DNA of 64,000 bases, from assembly GCA_036924085.1 (NCBI GenBank), contig JAVGWX010000013.1:67835859-67899858 (forward strand), given 5' to 3'. Below are positions 21,608-31,755 of this stretch, one piece after another. The position numbers and the translations under genes are program-made. Positions within the stretch are counted from its first letter, which is position 1. Every line of letters starts with the position of its first letter. This stretch comes from Ariolimax columbianus. Taxonomy: Eukaryota > Mollusca > Gastropoda > Stylommatophora > Arionidae. The notes beneath the pieces were generated by a model. It was not told the origin of the DNA and did no database searches. It saw nothing but the letters and a program-made list of their open reading frames with translations.

Positions 21608-21819
21608 TTCATCTTCTTATTCTTCTTCTTCATCTTCTTTCATCTTCTTACTCTTCTTCTTCTTCTTCCTCTTCTTCTTCTTCTTATTCTTCCTCTTCTT
21701 CTTCTTTTTCCTCTTCTTCTTCTTCCTCTTCATCTTCTTACTCTTTTTCTTCTTCTTCTTCTTCTTCATCTTCTTATTCTTCTTATTCTTCTTCTTCTTC
21801 CTCTTCTTCATCTTCTTAC

Positions 21820-21854
<35 letters not shown>

Positions 21855-21888
21855 CTCTTCTTCTTCTTCATCTTCTTACTCTTCTTCT

Positions 21889-21932
<44 letters not shown>

Positions 21933-22056
21933 TTCATCTTCTTATTCTTCTTCTTCATCTTCTTACTCTTCTTCTTCTTCTTCTTCTTGTTCTTCTTCTT
22001 CCTCTTCTTCTTCTTCATCTTCTTATTCTTCTTCTTATTCTTTTTCCTCTTCTTCT

Positions 22057-22091
<35 letters not shown>

Positions 22092-22571
22092 TTCATCTTC
22101 TTATTCTTTTTCCTCTTCTTCTTCTTCATCTTCTTATTCTTCTTATTCTTCTTCTTCTTTTTCTTCCTCTTCTTCTTCTTCATCTTCTTATTCTTCTTCT
22201 TCTTTTTTCTTCTTCTTCTTCATCTTCTTCTTCTTCTTCTTCTTCTTCTGTTGTCTTCCAACCATACTCATCGTTTTCATCCTCTGCTTATTTTTATTCT
22301 ACACCTTTTTAAATTTCTCTTCTTCTTTCTCAAATTGACATCTTCTTCTTGTTCTTCTTACCTCTTCTCCCCTTCATTCGCGTCATCTTGTTATGTTTCT
22401 TCTACATATTCTACTTCTTCTTCTTCTTTTTAATATTCTTCTTCTTCAAATCTTGGTTTTTCTACTTCTTCTTTTCATTTTATTTTTCCTCTTCTCCTTC
22501 TTCTTCAAATCTAAGTTCTCTTCTTTCTACTCCTCTTCTTATGCTTCTTGTATTTGTTTCAAATCTGACTC
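21470..22571. repeat. TTC-based pyrimidine tract
   Basis: The first 780 bp is almost pure TTCTTC with periodic CTCTTC, TTCATC and TTATTC blocks that recur as larger units such as TTCTTCATCTTCTTATTC. Beyond 22250 it decays into interrupted TTC-rich sequence. Frames in both strands are open purely by composition. No SINE1 body was found at either end, unlike the tract at 13218. Confidence 0.9.
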
Positions 22572-22805
22572 TATTTCTTGTTCTTCTCTATCTTGTTAAA
22601 TACCTCTTTAAATTTGTCCACGGACTTTAAAAGGACATGCTCAAGAAGCAACAATGACTTTTCACTGTCTCCCTGTATCTATTGCCAAATGTTTTCCATT
22701 TCAAAGTGCTCCTGTCAGATTTTATTCCATATGCGTTGACTGTCCCCAGTTGTTCTGCAGTATCAACAGTCTAAGTCTTGCTCCTATAATTTGATCTGTC
22801 CGGCT

Positions 22806-23465
22806 CGAAAACTATATATACTGATCAGACATGTTAGTCAGGGTCAGGCAAAATATACTGATCAGACATGTTAGTCAGGGTCAGGCAAAATATACTGATC
22901 AGACATGTTAGTCAGGGTCAGGCAAAATATACTGATCAGACATGTTAGTTAGGTCAGGCAAAATATACTGATCAGACATGTTAGTCAGGGTCAGGCAAAA
23001 TATACTGATCAGACATGTTAGTCAGGGTCAGGCAAAATATACTGATCAGACATGTTAGTCAGGGTCAGGCAAAATATACTGATCAGACATGTTAGTCAGG
23101 GTCAGGCAAAATATACTGATCAGACATGTTAGGGTCAGGCAAAATATACTGATCAGACATGTTAGTTAGGTCAGGCAAAATATACTGGCCAAGACCCTCA
23201 CCTCGGCTACTTTGTAGCCTTCCCTGGAAACGGGCTGTTTTTGTAGCAGCCAGGCTAACGGGGCGAGGGATCAACGTGATCACTGAAGTTATGAGCAACA
23301 CGCAGATGAGGCCAAGCATATCCCAACCGCCTGGAGGACCCTTGTCCGCCATCATCAGCACGCTCGGAATGTGAGAAAGCTGTGACAACTCGCCACTTAA
23401 CTTCTTTTTCAGAACGCACAAAAGAGTAGTCCTACTCATTCAACAACAACAACAACAACATTCCA
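22806..23465 (+). mobile_element. Repeat C copy with a 37-bp head array
   Basis: From about 22810 to 23190 a 37-bp unit (ACTGATCAGACATGTTAGTC, AGGGTCAGGCAAAATAT) repeats about ten times, with occasional short units. It then runs into the unique body of repeat C (GGCCAAGACCCTCACCTCGG ... CGCACAAAAGAGTAG) and the CAACAACAACAAC tail at 23441-23460. Normal copies have this unit once. Confidence 0.85.
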
Positions 23466-24255
23466 AGTAGAGTGGAAACTCAAGAAAAACAGCATGGACC
23501 ACGCATTATCACATTATTACAATATCACATTATCACTTGATCAATGACGTACGCGATGACGTACGCGATGAACCCAACAACATTGAGTATCATACCCATC
23601 CTTTGCTGTGCTGCACCACTCGGACCTAGATCTTTTGTCAAACCATTCTCCACCGTTTAGGTGGAGAATGGTTCCCGTGGGCGTGTATAACATCAGTTAA
23701 TAATAATAATAATATCATCAGTTTCGTAACCCGGAAGGTCATTTAAGGCCCCAATACTGTAGATTGGTGGACCAGTTTCCGCCACTCCACTCGGGTTTGT
23801 GCCAGGATATTTGTTCTAGCTTACCGTCCCATCTCGCATGTTGTCTTTTTCCTTTTTTCTATTATTCGGGCCCCGTCTCGTATGCTTCCCAGACACAGTA
23901 CCGTGCACAACCGTCTGATCAACCCAGACGATTTTGAAACATTCCCATACCATGTGAGCTTGCATGATTTTACCACAGTGAATAGGTCTTTAGGTACGTG
24001 TGCGTTAATTCACCCACGGATTATAATAGGTCAAATTTAGTAGAATGTAGCCACACGAAGCACCATACTTTTCAATTCGCGCGTCTTCAATTCGCGCGTT
24101 AAATCTATGTCCATGTCATTATCAGATCTAATACCGTACGTGGAAGATGGATTTATTGCAGTTGTCACACTTGACACGCAAGAAAATAAATTGTGTGCAG
24201 TTTTTGCAGGAAAGACAAATTATACACACCGTCCGACTATGTGCTAAAGATCATG
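23466..24255. other. Intergenic, contains one hairpin
   Basis: No gene recognised. It contains a doubled GATGACGTACGC near 23544 and the perfect inverted repeat described separately. Confidence 0.4.
23641..23673. repeat. Perfect 14-bp inverted repeat
   Basis: AACCATTCTCCACC, a 5-nt loop GTTTA, then GGTGGAGAATGGTT: a perfect hairpin with a 14-bp stem. No T-run follows, so it is not a bacterial-type terminator; function unknown. Confidence 0.8.
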
Positions 24256-24558
24256 TTATGACTTTATCTCTCGCAGTTCGCCAGGATCGTTAGAGATGTC
24301 GCACAAGTCAGCAGGACATTCCTGTTCGTTCTGGCACATGGTTAGAGGGCACACGTCTGTTCTTATAATATCCGACCTCTCTATTAACGATGTCCTGAAA
24401 AGCTTTATTCGAAACGTGGTATTGATACGAAATTCCGATGATTCGACGCAGACATCTCCATTGCACAAATTCTTCGCTCTAGAACCGCAGTCAGAGTCCA
24501 AATTTCGCACGAGTAAAATTTGTAAGCCTAGAACAACATCTAGGAGGAGATGAAACAT
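24256..24558 (-). CDS. Possible small cysteine-rich secreted protein
   Basis: From the ATG at 24558 the minus strand reads MFHLLLDVVLGLQILLVR, a hydrophobic start that could be a signal peptide. About 80 residues with seven cysteines follow: C-x7-C-x4-C, then later C-x4-C-x5-C-x4-C in VCPLTMC and QECPADLC. I do not recognise the family. The start sits at the edge of a 20-bp tandem array, and no promoter or intron signals support it. Mixed residue use makes it more gene-like than its neighbours, but chance cannot be excluded. Confidence 0.22.
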   Translation of the reverse strand: MFHLLLDVVLGLQILLVRNLDSDCGSRAKNLCNGDVCVESSEFRINTTFRIKLFRTSLIERSDIIRTDVCPLTMCQNEQECPADLCDISNDPGELREIKS

Positions 24559-24559
24559 C

Positions 24560-25645
24560 CAGGAGATAGGTAACAAATCTAGAAGCTAGGTAATAAATCT
24601 AGAACATAGATAACAAATCTAGAAGCTAGGTAATAAATCTAGAAGCTAGGTAAAAAGCATCTAGAGCCAGGTAAACAAAATAGTCTTAGCCCGTTGTTTT
24701 TGAATGCCCACATTGAGTAAATTACTCTTCTGTGCGCCCTGAAAGAGGCGGGTTGTCGTAGCTTTCCTTACATCTCAAGTGTGCTGAGGAAGGTGGACCA
24801 GGGTCCTCTAGGCGGTTGAGCTATGCTTGGCTTCATCTGCGTGACGCTCACTACTACGGGGATCACATCCAACCTCACCTTGTTAGCCAGACTGTTGTCC
24901 TCAACAACAGCCTGTTTCCAGGACGACCAACGAGGAGGTCAGGTGAGAGTCTTGGCCAGTGTATTTCTCCTGACCCTGGCTAACATTGTCTGATCAGTGT
25001 GTTTTGCCTGACCAGACGTTAGCCTCATCGTCCCCTGAGTCAATTAACAATCTAGAAGCCAGATATACGATAAGGAGCCAGGTAAACAACCTAGAAGCCA
25101 GGTAAATAATCTAGAAGCCAGGTAACCAATCTAGAAGCCAGGTAAACAATATTGAAGCCAGGTAAACAATCTAGAAGCCATATAAACAGTCTAGAAGACA
25201 GGTAAACAATATAGAAGTCAGGTTAGTAATCTAGAATTTAGGTAAACAATCTAGAAGCTAGGTAAATAATCTAGAAGATATTTAAATAATCTAGAAACCA
25301 GATAATTGATCAAGAAACCAGGAAAATAGTATAGAAGCTAGGTAAATGATCTAGAAACCAGGTAAATAGTATATAAGCTAGGTAAATAATCTAGAAACCA
25401 GGTTAATAGTATAGAAGCTAGGTAAATAATCTAGAAACCAGGTAAATAGTATAGAAGCTAGGTAAATAATCTAGAAACCAGGTAAATAGTATAGAAGCTA
25501 GGTAAATAATCTAGAAACCAGGTAAATAGTATAGAAGCTAGGTAAATAATCTAGAAACCAGGTAAATAGTATAGAAGCTAGGTAAATAATCTAGAAACCA
25601 GGTAAATAGTATAGAAGCTAGGTAAATAATGTAAGAACCAGGTAT
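24560..25645. repeat. 20/40-bp tandem array, split by repeat C
   Basis: The basic unit is AATCTAGAAGCTAGGTAAAT, about 20 bp. From about 25300 two variants alternate (ATCTAGAAACCAGGTAAAT and AGTATAGAAGCTAGGTAAAT) to give a homogeneous 40-bp dimer. Monomers lie at 24560-24680 and 25041-25300, on either side of a repeat C insertion. Confidence 0.85.
24682..25040 (-). mobile_element. Repeat C copy inside the 20/40-bp array
   Basis: Minus-strand repeat C, from TTTTTGAATGCCCACATTGA at the 3' end to TGACCAGACGTTAGCCTC at the head side. TCTAGAAGCC-type array units lie on both sides, so it inserted into an existing array. Confidence 0.7.
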
Positions 25646-25649
25646 AGTG

Positions 25650-26029
25650 GTGGATATACGTCATCTGTGAATATGTGTCAGTAAATAGGAGACTGGTCCT
25701 GACCTGTTAGGCCCTGCAACAAAATTCCCCCCACTAATGTTTCCTGATGATTCACGATTTGATGGACATCCTGAAGACATTGCAAACATGGAGGAATGAC
25801 AATTCTTGATAGTTCGACCTTGTTATAGGTACACTTTTTTGTGTAAAGACGTTCGCAGTGCATATTTAACGATTTTGTCTCATCCTCTCGCTGTAACATC
25901 GTATTAAAACAAAGCCGGGCGTCTTCTGCGGGTCAAAGAGTTAACAAAGGAAAAGTCACCACCTATGTTCGGAGATCTCTTTGTAGTGGATTGAAGATGT
26001 CTGTGTTGAGTTCTGTCTCTTGGTATAAG
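25650..26029. other. Intergenic, nothing recognised
   Basis: Only a short weak minus-strand open frame; no known motif or repeat family seen. Confidence 0.4.
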
Positions 26030-26087
26030 TAATAATAGCAGTACAGTAGTTGTAGCAGTAACCGTAGTAGTAGAAGTAGTAGCAGTG

Positions 26088-26124
<37 letters not shown>

Positions 26125-26129
26125 CAGTG

Positions 26130-26176
<47 letters not shown>

Positions 26177-26656
26177 AGTAGTAACAGTAGTAGTAGTAAC
26201 AGTAATAGTAGTAGAAGTAACAGTAGTAGTAGTAGTGACAGTAGTAGTAGTAGACGTAGTAGTAGTAATAGTAGTAGTAGTAGTAGAAGTAGTAGTAGTA
26301 GTAGAAGTAGTAGTAGATGTAGTAGTTGTTGTTGTAGTAGTAGTAGTAGTGGTAGTAATAAAAGTAATAATAGTAGTAATAGTAGGAATAGTACTGGTAG
26401 TATTAATAGTAGTAGTAATAGTATCAGTAGTAGTAGTAGTAGTTGTTGTTGTTGTTGTTGCATATCAATAGTAATAGTAATAGTAGTAAAATAAGTAGTA
26501 GTAATAGTTGTAGTAGAAGTAGTAATAGCAGTAGTAATAGTAGTAGCAGTAGTAATAGTAGTAGTAGTAGTAGTAATAGTAGTAGCAGTAATAATAGTAG
26601 TAATAGTAGTAGTAGTAGTAGTAATAATAGTAATAGCATTAGTAATAGTTGTAGAA
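26030..26656. repeat. TAG/GTA trinucleotide microsatellite
   Basis: An imperfect (GTA)n run with AAC, GGT and TTG interruptions (GTTGTTGTTGTTGTTGC at about 26443). It abuts the GAA tail of the minus-strand LINE at 26657. Confidence 0.9.
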
Positions 26657-27930
26657 CTTCTTCTTCTTCTTCGTTCATCTTCAGTCCTCAACTTCAATGA
26701 CTCTAACGAAAGCAGCAGTCAACTCAAGGCTCTGTACGCTTCCGTACAGCTTCTCGTGGATGGACACTGGCTGTTGCCAAATGCTACTTCTTTTGTCGGT
26801 ATACAGTGGACTGCAAAATATGTTCTGCCTTCATGGCGGCTGTGCCGCAGGCACAAAGGTCTGTAGTGCCAATCTTGAACTTGTTGTACAGATGACATCT
26901 AAGTCAGTTGTGTCCTGTGCGTAGCAGGAGAATTATCACCTGGTCTCGCCTGGAGAGTTGATGGTAGGGATCGTTTTCTATGTGGCCAGGGTGGTCTTTT
27001 TTCCATTTTCTAATGTACGGATCCCTGATGAATGCTTTTGTCTCATTATATGTGATTTCTGTATCTCTCTGCTGCAGCATTTTTCCCTCTCTGGCGAGTC
27101 TGTCCGCCTCCCGTTGCCTGGAATGTCGCGGTGGGCTGGTATCCACTGGACTGTGCTTTTTTTTAAGCACTGGGACAGGCATTCGAGCGAGTCTGCCAGA
27201 GCACCGAGTTAATTTTTTTGCTCGTTCTTGAGCGCCATTAACACTGCGAGGGCGTCTGTGAAAATGACCACTTGCTTTTCTGCCTGCTCCTTATGGTCAA
27301 TACGGGTTTCAGCTGCTTGTCTCAGGAAACTGGCTTCGGCACTGAAGTTGCTGCAGCGCCTCCCAGTATCAAATGCTGCTGAGTATACTTTGCTTTTTAG
27401 TTTTATAGTGATGCTTCCTCCCCCGTTTCCAATGGCTTCTTTGGCTGAACCACCCGTATATGTATGTGTTCAGGTTTTTTGTGAAAATTTTTGGTTGATG
27501 TAATTTGTAACTATGTGTTTTTATCTGTTCCTCTGTTTGTGACTTATTGTCTTCGAAGTTTGGGGATATTGCATATAATATCGGGGAAGTGTATTCCTTT
27601 CCAGAGGCAGCGGATGGGGCATGCTGGTATTGGTTTTATTTTTTCCTTAAAAAGTGCAGCATTGTTTTTAATCTTTTCTTTTGTCTGGATTGTAAAATGT
27701 TTCCTTTTTAGCCTGCAGCATCCCTGCCCATTTAATATGTGGTGCATCGGGGGGTCCATGATTCTTTTGAATTTTTCCGCTTGCTGTAGGATTATATAGT
27801 CTCGGTGGTCTTCCATTGGCTGTAGCCCAGTCATGGCTTTCAAGTCTGTTATTTGAGTAGAATTCAGGGCTCCTGTTATGATGCGGGCTGCTTGATTCTG
27901 GGGTTGTAGTACCACAATTACAGTTATCTT
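26657..27930 (-). pseudogene. RNase H-type LINE: thumb, RNase H, knuckle, GAA tail
   Basis: This is the longest RNase H-type LINE piece. Minus-strand order: QNQAARIITGALNSTQITDL (thumb), YTGGSAKEAIGNGGGSI (RNase H start), NFSAEASFLRQAAE, VVIFTDALAV, EADRLAREGKM, DQVIILLLRTGHN, a decayed knuckle, LYGSVQSLELTAAF. The 3' end is GATGAACGAAGAAGAAG at about 26657-26680. The first catalytic Asp of RNase H is Gly (YTGGS instead of YTDGS); the Glu and the TDA aspartate remain. Several frameshifts are present. Orientation and tail match the copies at 3712, 18365 and 31756. Confidence 0.8.
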
Positions 27931-28116
27931 CCATTAGGAAACCTGCAGTAAAACATTTGTAGTGGTGGTTTATGTTATTGTTTGCTTACAACAAAAGTTC
28001 CATATACAATAAAATATTAATTTGTTAACGTTAAAAGAGACACAACCAAATCAATTACTAAATTTACTTAACAAGAGTTACCTCCAGTCAAAATGTTTCA
28101 GTCTGAGGTTGAAAAC

Positions 28117-28605
28117 CTGGATGTACGAGATGTGTTCAAATGAAACTGGACCAAACTGCACAAAGTGAACATACGTACGATTCGCATGATGATGTCAATT
28201 CTGGTGCAAACAGCACATACCAACCGTCAAGTTTGCAAAATGTTATTATCCTCCGACTCATAATTTCCTCAGCCGGCCGTTGAAACACGGCGAGTGTGAT
28301 AAGGAATCCGAAGAGAGTTAATCAGCGAGCGGTGATTCGGTTTCTAACAGCTGAAGGATGTAGACCAGTTGACATTCATCGTAGAATGCAGGCAGTGTAT
28401 GGTGACAAAAGTGTGGCGAACGTGAACTCCGGCGACGGTCTACCCGAATTGCTGCACTAATTTTGGCGATGGCATCTGCAACAGCATGCGTCTGACCTGG
28501 TCTTGGAACATCTTTCGTTAGCTCACGTCCTTCTTTAAACATCGTTGTCCAATTCTTCACTGTTATCTTCGAAACACTTTTTATCTGGTATGTGATCACT
28601 GTCTA
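28117..28605. pseudogene. Mariner-like transposase fragment, internally inverted
   Basis: On the plus strand (28316-28415) it reads AVIRFLTAEGCRPVDIHRRM and QAVYGDKSV, the N-terminal helix-turn-helix of mariner/SETMAR-type transposases. The next part of the protein lies on the opposite strand (28420-28600): SKITVKNWTTMFKEGREL, KDVPRPGQTHAV and ISAAIRVDRRR. The two pieces meet head to head near 28415. TACGAGATGTGTTCAAATGA near 28117 resembles a mariner end. The piece is too short and scrambled to act. Confidence 0.7.
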
Positions 28606-28710
28606 TTTCTTCTTCTTCGTCGTCTTCTTATACTTTTTCTTCTTCGTCGTCTTCTTATACTTTTTCTTCTTCGTCTTCTTATACTTTTTCTTCTTCTTCT
28701 TCGTTCATTG
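28603..28710. repeat. TTC-rich short tandem array
   Basis: About three units of TTCTTCTTCGTCGTCTTCTT plus ATACTTT. It ends in TTCTTCTTCGTTCATTGC, which looks like the tail of another GAA-tailed element (GAACGAAGAAG on the minus strand) whose body is not recognisable. Confidence 0.75.
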
Positions 28711-28763
28711 CTAAAGACTGAGACTGGGTTCATCAATAAAGTATGTTGTCATTTCAAAGATTT

Positions 28764-29123
28764 GGCTTGGCTTTGCTTCGTTCATTCTCAATCTCCCACT
28801 ACTAAACCCTGAAAGGGCTTAAGTAGCAGAATGTAGTCAAGAGAACGGAATGTCCTGTATCGTTGTTTACAGCCTGACAGCGATATTTACACCCTTCGGT
28901 CCAACACATCCGACTTCAGCAAGCATTTTTTTTAGTACCGGGTTAGCATTCCCTCTTCGATCCCTTCTCCTTAGCCAGTCTGCCCTGCTGCAGCCTGTTA
29001 TCCAGGATCACCGCGTGGAGGTGTAGAAGAGTCTTGGCAGCTCTGGTTCGCTGGCCCTGACGCTAGCAGTCAGCTACGAATCGCTGACCACTGCAGTTCA
29101 TGCACTGCTCAGCATCTTGATCC
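28764..29123 (-). mobile_element. Full-length SINE1 with target duplication
   Basis: A complete SINE1 on the minus strand, head at 29123 and 3' end GAATGAACGAAGCAAAGCC at 28764. It is flanked by CATTYCAAAGATTT at 28750-28763 and 29124-29137, 14 bp with one mismatch. It lacks an expanded GAA run, so the GAACGAAG stem of the tail exists without the microsatellite. Confidence 0.85.
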
Positions 29124-29209
29124 CATTCCAAAGATTTCAATACGTGCGTACAGTTTTCCCTAATATGGGAGTCAGCGTAGGTCTCATTTCTTAGATCTGT
29201 GTGCTTGGT

Positions 29210-29424
29210 TCAGTCCTGAAGTACACGTGCTGCTGCCATGTCTGCCAGGTCGCAGTAACATAGGCTGGTGGTACCTGTCTTGAATTTGGTGTACCGGTGG
29301 TGTCTCATTTTGCTGTGACCAGTTAGGTGGTATGATAGTTTGGTCTTTACTGGACCGTTGGTAGCACAGGTCACCTGCGTAGTGTTTGGGGCGCTCTTCC
29401 TGCCATGTTGCATTGCGTTACTCT
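29210..29424 (-). pseudogene. RNase H-type LINE C-terminal fragment
   Basis: The minus strand reads KTKLSYHLTGHSKMRHHRYT, then KFKTGTTSLCYCDLADMAAA and RVLQD. This is the TGHNRLxxH plus C-x-C..H..LQDC module of the RNase H-type LINEs, with the His of the knuckle replaced. Confidence 0.5.
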
Positions 29425-29627
29425 CGGAAGATGGAACTGCAGACCTGGGGATCAAGAGGCTGAACAGCACATCTTGTTATCGCCAAGTGGGAGCCTTGTG
29501 ATGTCGTTAGGTGTAACTTCCTGAGGGTGTCAGAGACAACTTCCATCCATCGACGTCGTGGTCTGCCACTTTCACGTGGACCGGAGACCTGCATTTTATA
29601 TACTCTCGCTTCAGGCTGGTCATAGTA
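29425..29627 (-). pseudogene. LINE A fragment (3' side of nested LINE B)
   Basis: The minus strand reads YYDQPEARVYKMQVSGPRES, GRPRRRWMEVVSDTLRKLHL: the GRPRRRW tail of an endonuclease LINE. It continues LINE A at 30527-30700 (SAYIDSQQIKWFGHLIRM) once LINE B and one duplicate target are removed. Confidence 0.65.
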
Positions 29628-30512
29628 ATAATAATAACAATAGCTGTCCATCGTTGTCGATGAGGACCGCCGACATCATCCTTGTCACAGATTTCCCTGT
29701 TGGGTGTGGGTGCGTGTGTGGCTGAACAGGCCAATGCGGGTACGAAAACATCTGCTACATATCGGGCACACGAGGTTTGTAGAAAGGGATGGTGTTCCCG
29801 CTGTTTGGGATTTCCGGGTCTCGCGTCTGCTCTGGGCTTTCACAACACGGTCGTCTTCGCCGGTAGCTACACCCGATTTGACTGTGCTTCTCCAGTCAGA
29901 TTTGTTTTGTGGAAGACATTCCCAGGTGTTGATGTCTATCTGGCAATTTTCAGTGAGTCCCTCTGATCGTCTGTAAAACGTTTCTTTTGGCTCGCTCACT
30001 CGCGTCATCCCTCTCTCAGCTCGCCGTAGAGAAGCTTCTTTGGGAGCCGCTCATTTGACATACGGACGAGGTGTCCGGCACATCTTAGTCGTGCTTTTTC
30101 TAAATGTGCATGAATGCTGGACATGTTAGCCCTCAAAAGAACCTCGATGTCAGTGACACGATCTTGCCATCGGATGTGGAATATTCGCATCAGGCAACCT
30201 GTGAGGAAGTGGTTTAACCGCCTTGCATGTCTAGAGTATACAGTCCAGCTTTCGCAAGCGTATAGTAGGGTTGGAATGATGGTTGCACGGTAGACTTTGA
30301 GTTTGATCTTGACGCTGATGCCACGACGTGCCCAGACCATCGAGCGCATTCTACCAAAGGCTGTGCTGGCCTTTGCTATTCTGCTTGTCACCTCATCGTC
30401 TAGGCTGACAGATCTCGACAGCGTGCTGCCCAGATATGTGAATTTGTCTACGACATTCAGCGTCTGCTCGCTGACTGTAGTCTCTTGTTTTGTGTACGGC
30501 ATTCCTGGTACT
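29628..30512 (-). mobile_element. LINE B: reverse transcriptase C-terminus with C2H2 finger
   Basis: A 5'-truncated LINE on the minus strand: VDKFTYLGSTLSRSVSLDDE, RIAKASTAFGRMRSMVW, KLKVYRATIIPTLLYACESW, RLNHFLTGCLMRIFHIRWQD, ARLRCAGHLVRMSNERLPKK. After a frameshift it ends with a C-x2-C-x12-H-x3-H zinc finger (starting CPICSRCF). The 3' terminus is ATTGTTATTATTATTA. It is flanked by a perfect 14-bp duplication, GGCTGGTCATAGTA, at 29614-29627 and 30513-30526. Confidence 0.8.
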
Positions 30513-30526
30513 GGCTGGTCATAGTA

Positions 30527-30700
30527 CATTCTGATTAAATGACCAAACTACTTGATTTGTTGAGAGTCAATGTAGGCACTAACTGGGTTTGTCCCCACTG
30601 TCTGCCTCAGCGTAGTGTTGTGGATTCGGTCACGGATTGTCTTTCCGGCTGCACTTCTCACACAGCGCATCTCACAGCTCTGGATCTTACTCTTATGTGT
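30527..30700 (-). pseudogene. LINE A fragment (5' side of nested LINE B)
   Basis: The minus strand reads QSCEMRCVRSAAGKTIRDRI, then RQTVGTNPVSAYIDSQQIKW and FGHLIRM. It is the same kind of element as 14690-15416 and 48110-48720. Confidence 0.65.
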
Positions 30701-31016
30701 TTCTAGTAAGGACCAAGATTAACATTGGTAACACAATGTAGAAACAAATAGTGTATTTATCAGCCTCCTCTTAGTTGAAAGAAGCACTTTAGGGAACTAA
30801 TATGGGAATGGGTCCAATGAAAGCTACAACCAAGGTGAAGGACACACACATAGAGGTCAGGTGGGTTGTCACTCCTAAAATCTAAAATGATAAATGTCGC
30901 TAAATTTTAAAAAGAGATATAAATGAATGCTTAGGGGGAGCCCTTAGTGTCCCAAAGTCAGTAGGAGCGCCGCTGCAAACTCGTATCATCCTATAGCCAA
31001 TCATGCCTGAAAAAGG

Positions 31017-31056
<40 letters not shown>

Positions 31057-31107
31057 CACACATACATAAACTTTCAATTCGCCCATTCTCCTGTTAATAG
31101 TAACATG
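30701..31107. other. Intergenic with a (TA)n run
   Basis: No gene recognised. A (TA)16-type microsatellite lies at about 31021-31052. Confidence 0.5.
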
Positions 31108-31302
31108 ATGTTTGTACATTTCCCTGTGTGGTTTGGTAAGAGCAGCTATAGATGGCGCCTAACTGGCTGGGGGTCTAATTAGCTCTAGTGTTTGAGTCTA
31201 CTAAGATGGACTTGAGCATCGGTAAAAACCACCCTCCAAGAAACTGGTTGTATTCAGACTTTGCAGAGTCTTCTAAGCCAGTATAAAGAGGTTAAGTTAA
31301 GT
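31108..31302 (+). mobile_element. SINE4 copy (CR1-like tail)
   Basis: The most complete SINE4: head AGCAGCTATAGATGGCGCCT, GGTCTAATTAGCTCTAGTG, then AAAACCACCCTCCAAGAAAC. It ends TGGTTGTATTCAGACTTTGC, TTCTAAGCCAGTATAAAGAG, GTTAAGTTAAG. The last 70 bp or so match the CR1-like LINE end at 20630-20700. Confidence 0.7.
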
Positions 31303-31549
31303 TTTGTGAGGTCTTCGAAAAGACCTGGAGTGGGACTTCCGTTTTCAGAGGCTATGTCTTGAGTACGCCTTTACTTGGAATTGAGAAAGCATCCCCAATT
31401 CCGCTCCTGTCTATGACAGCATTATGAAGCAAAGTGAAAGGTAAATATGTAACGTATACTATTATCTGTTTCATGCTTGATCCGGCTTATAATCTGATTG
31501 CCCTCGCTATTCCTAACTGTCGTTTCTTGCCAATGATGTTCTGACTGGT

Positions 31550-31755
31550 TGTTGTTGTTACAGATCCAGCAGCATCCGGGCTCTCACCCTTCTGCCCAAT
31601 GCCATGTAATTATATCTGAATGTGTTTAACAGCTGTTGTCTAGTGCCATATAAAGTGTTCCATGTATCTCGACATGGAGGAAGAAGTATTTTCCTAAAAT
31701 CATAGAGCGCAAAGCACTTAAGGAGATGATGATCAATGGTTTCATATGGGCGTGT
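31550..31755 (-). pseudogene. LINE J 3' end (outer piece)
   Basis: The minus strand reads [40 protein letters not shown] and YNYMALGRRVRARMLLDL, then a stop. This is a C-terminus seen again at 39946 (-) and 53301 (+). LINE J carries an RNase H domain on the far side of the nested element (32699-33385). Confidence 0.7.

Noticed and set aside
21385..22433. Overlapping poly-Ser, poly-Leu, poly-Phe and poly-Lys frames
   Set aside because: TTC microsatellite open in every frame.
26085..26700. Poly-Val, poly-Leu and Ser/Asn frames
   Set aside because: Trinucleotide (GTA)n repeat; no gene features.
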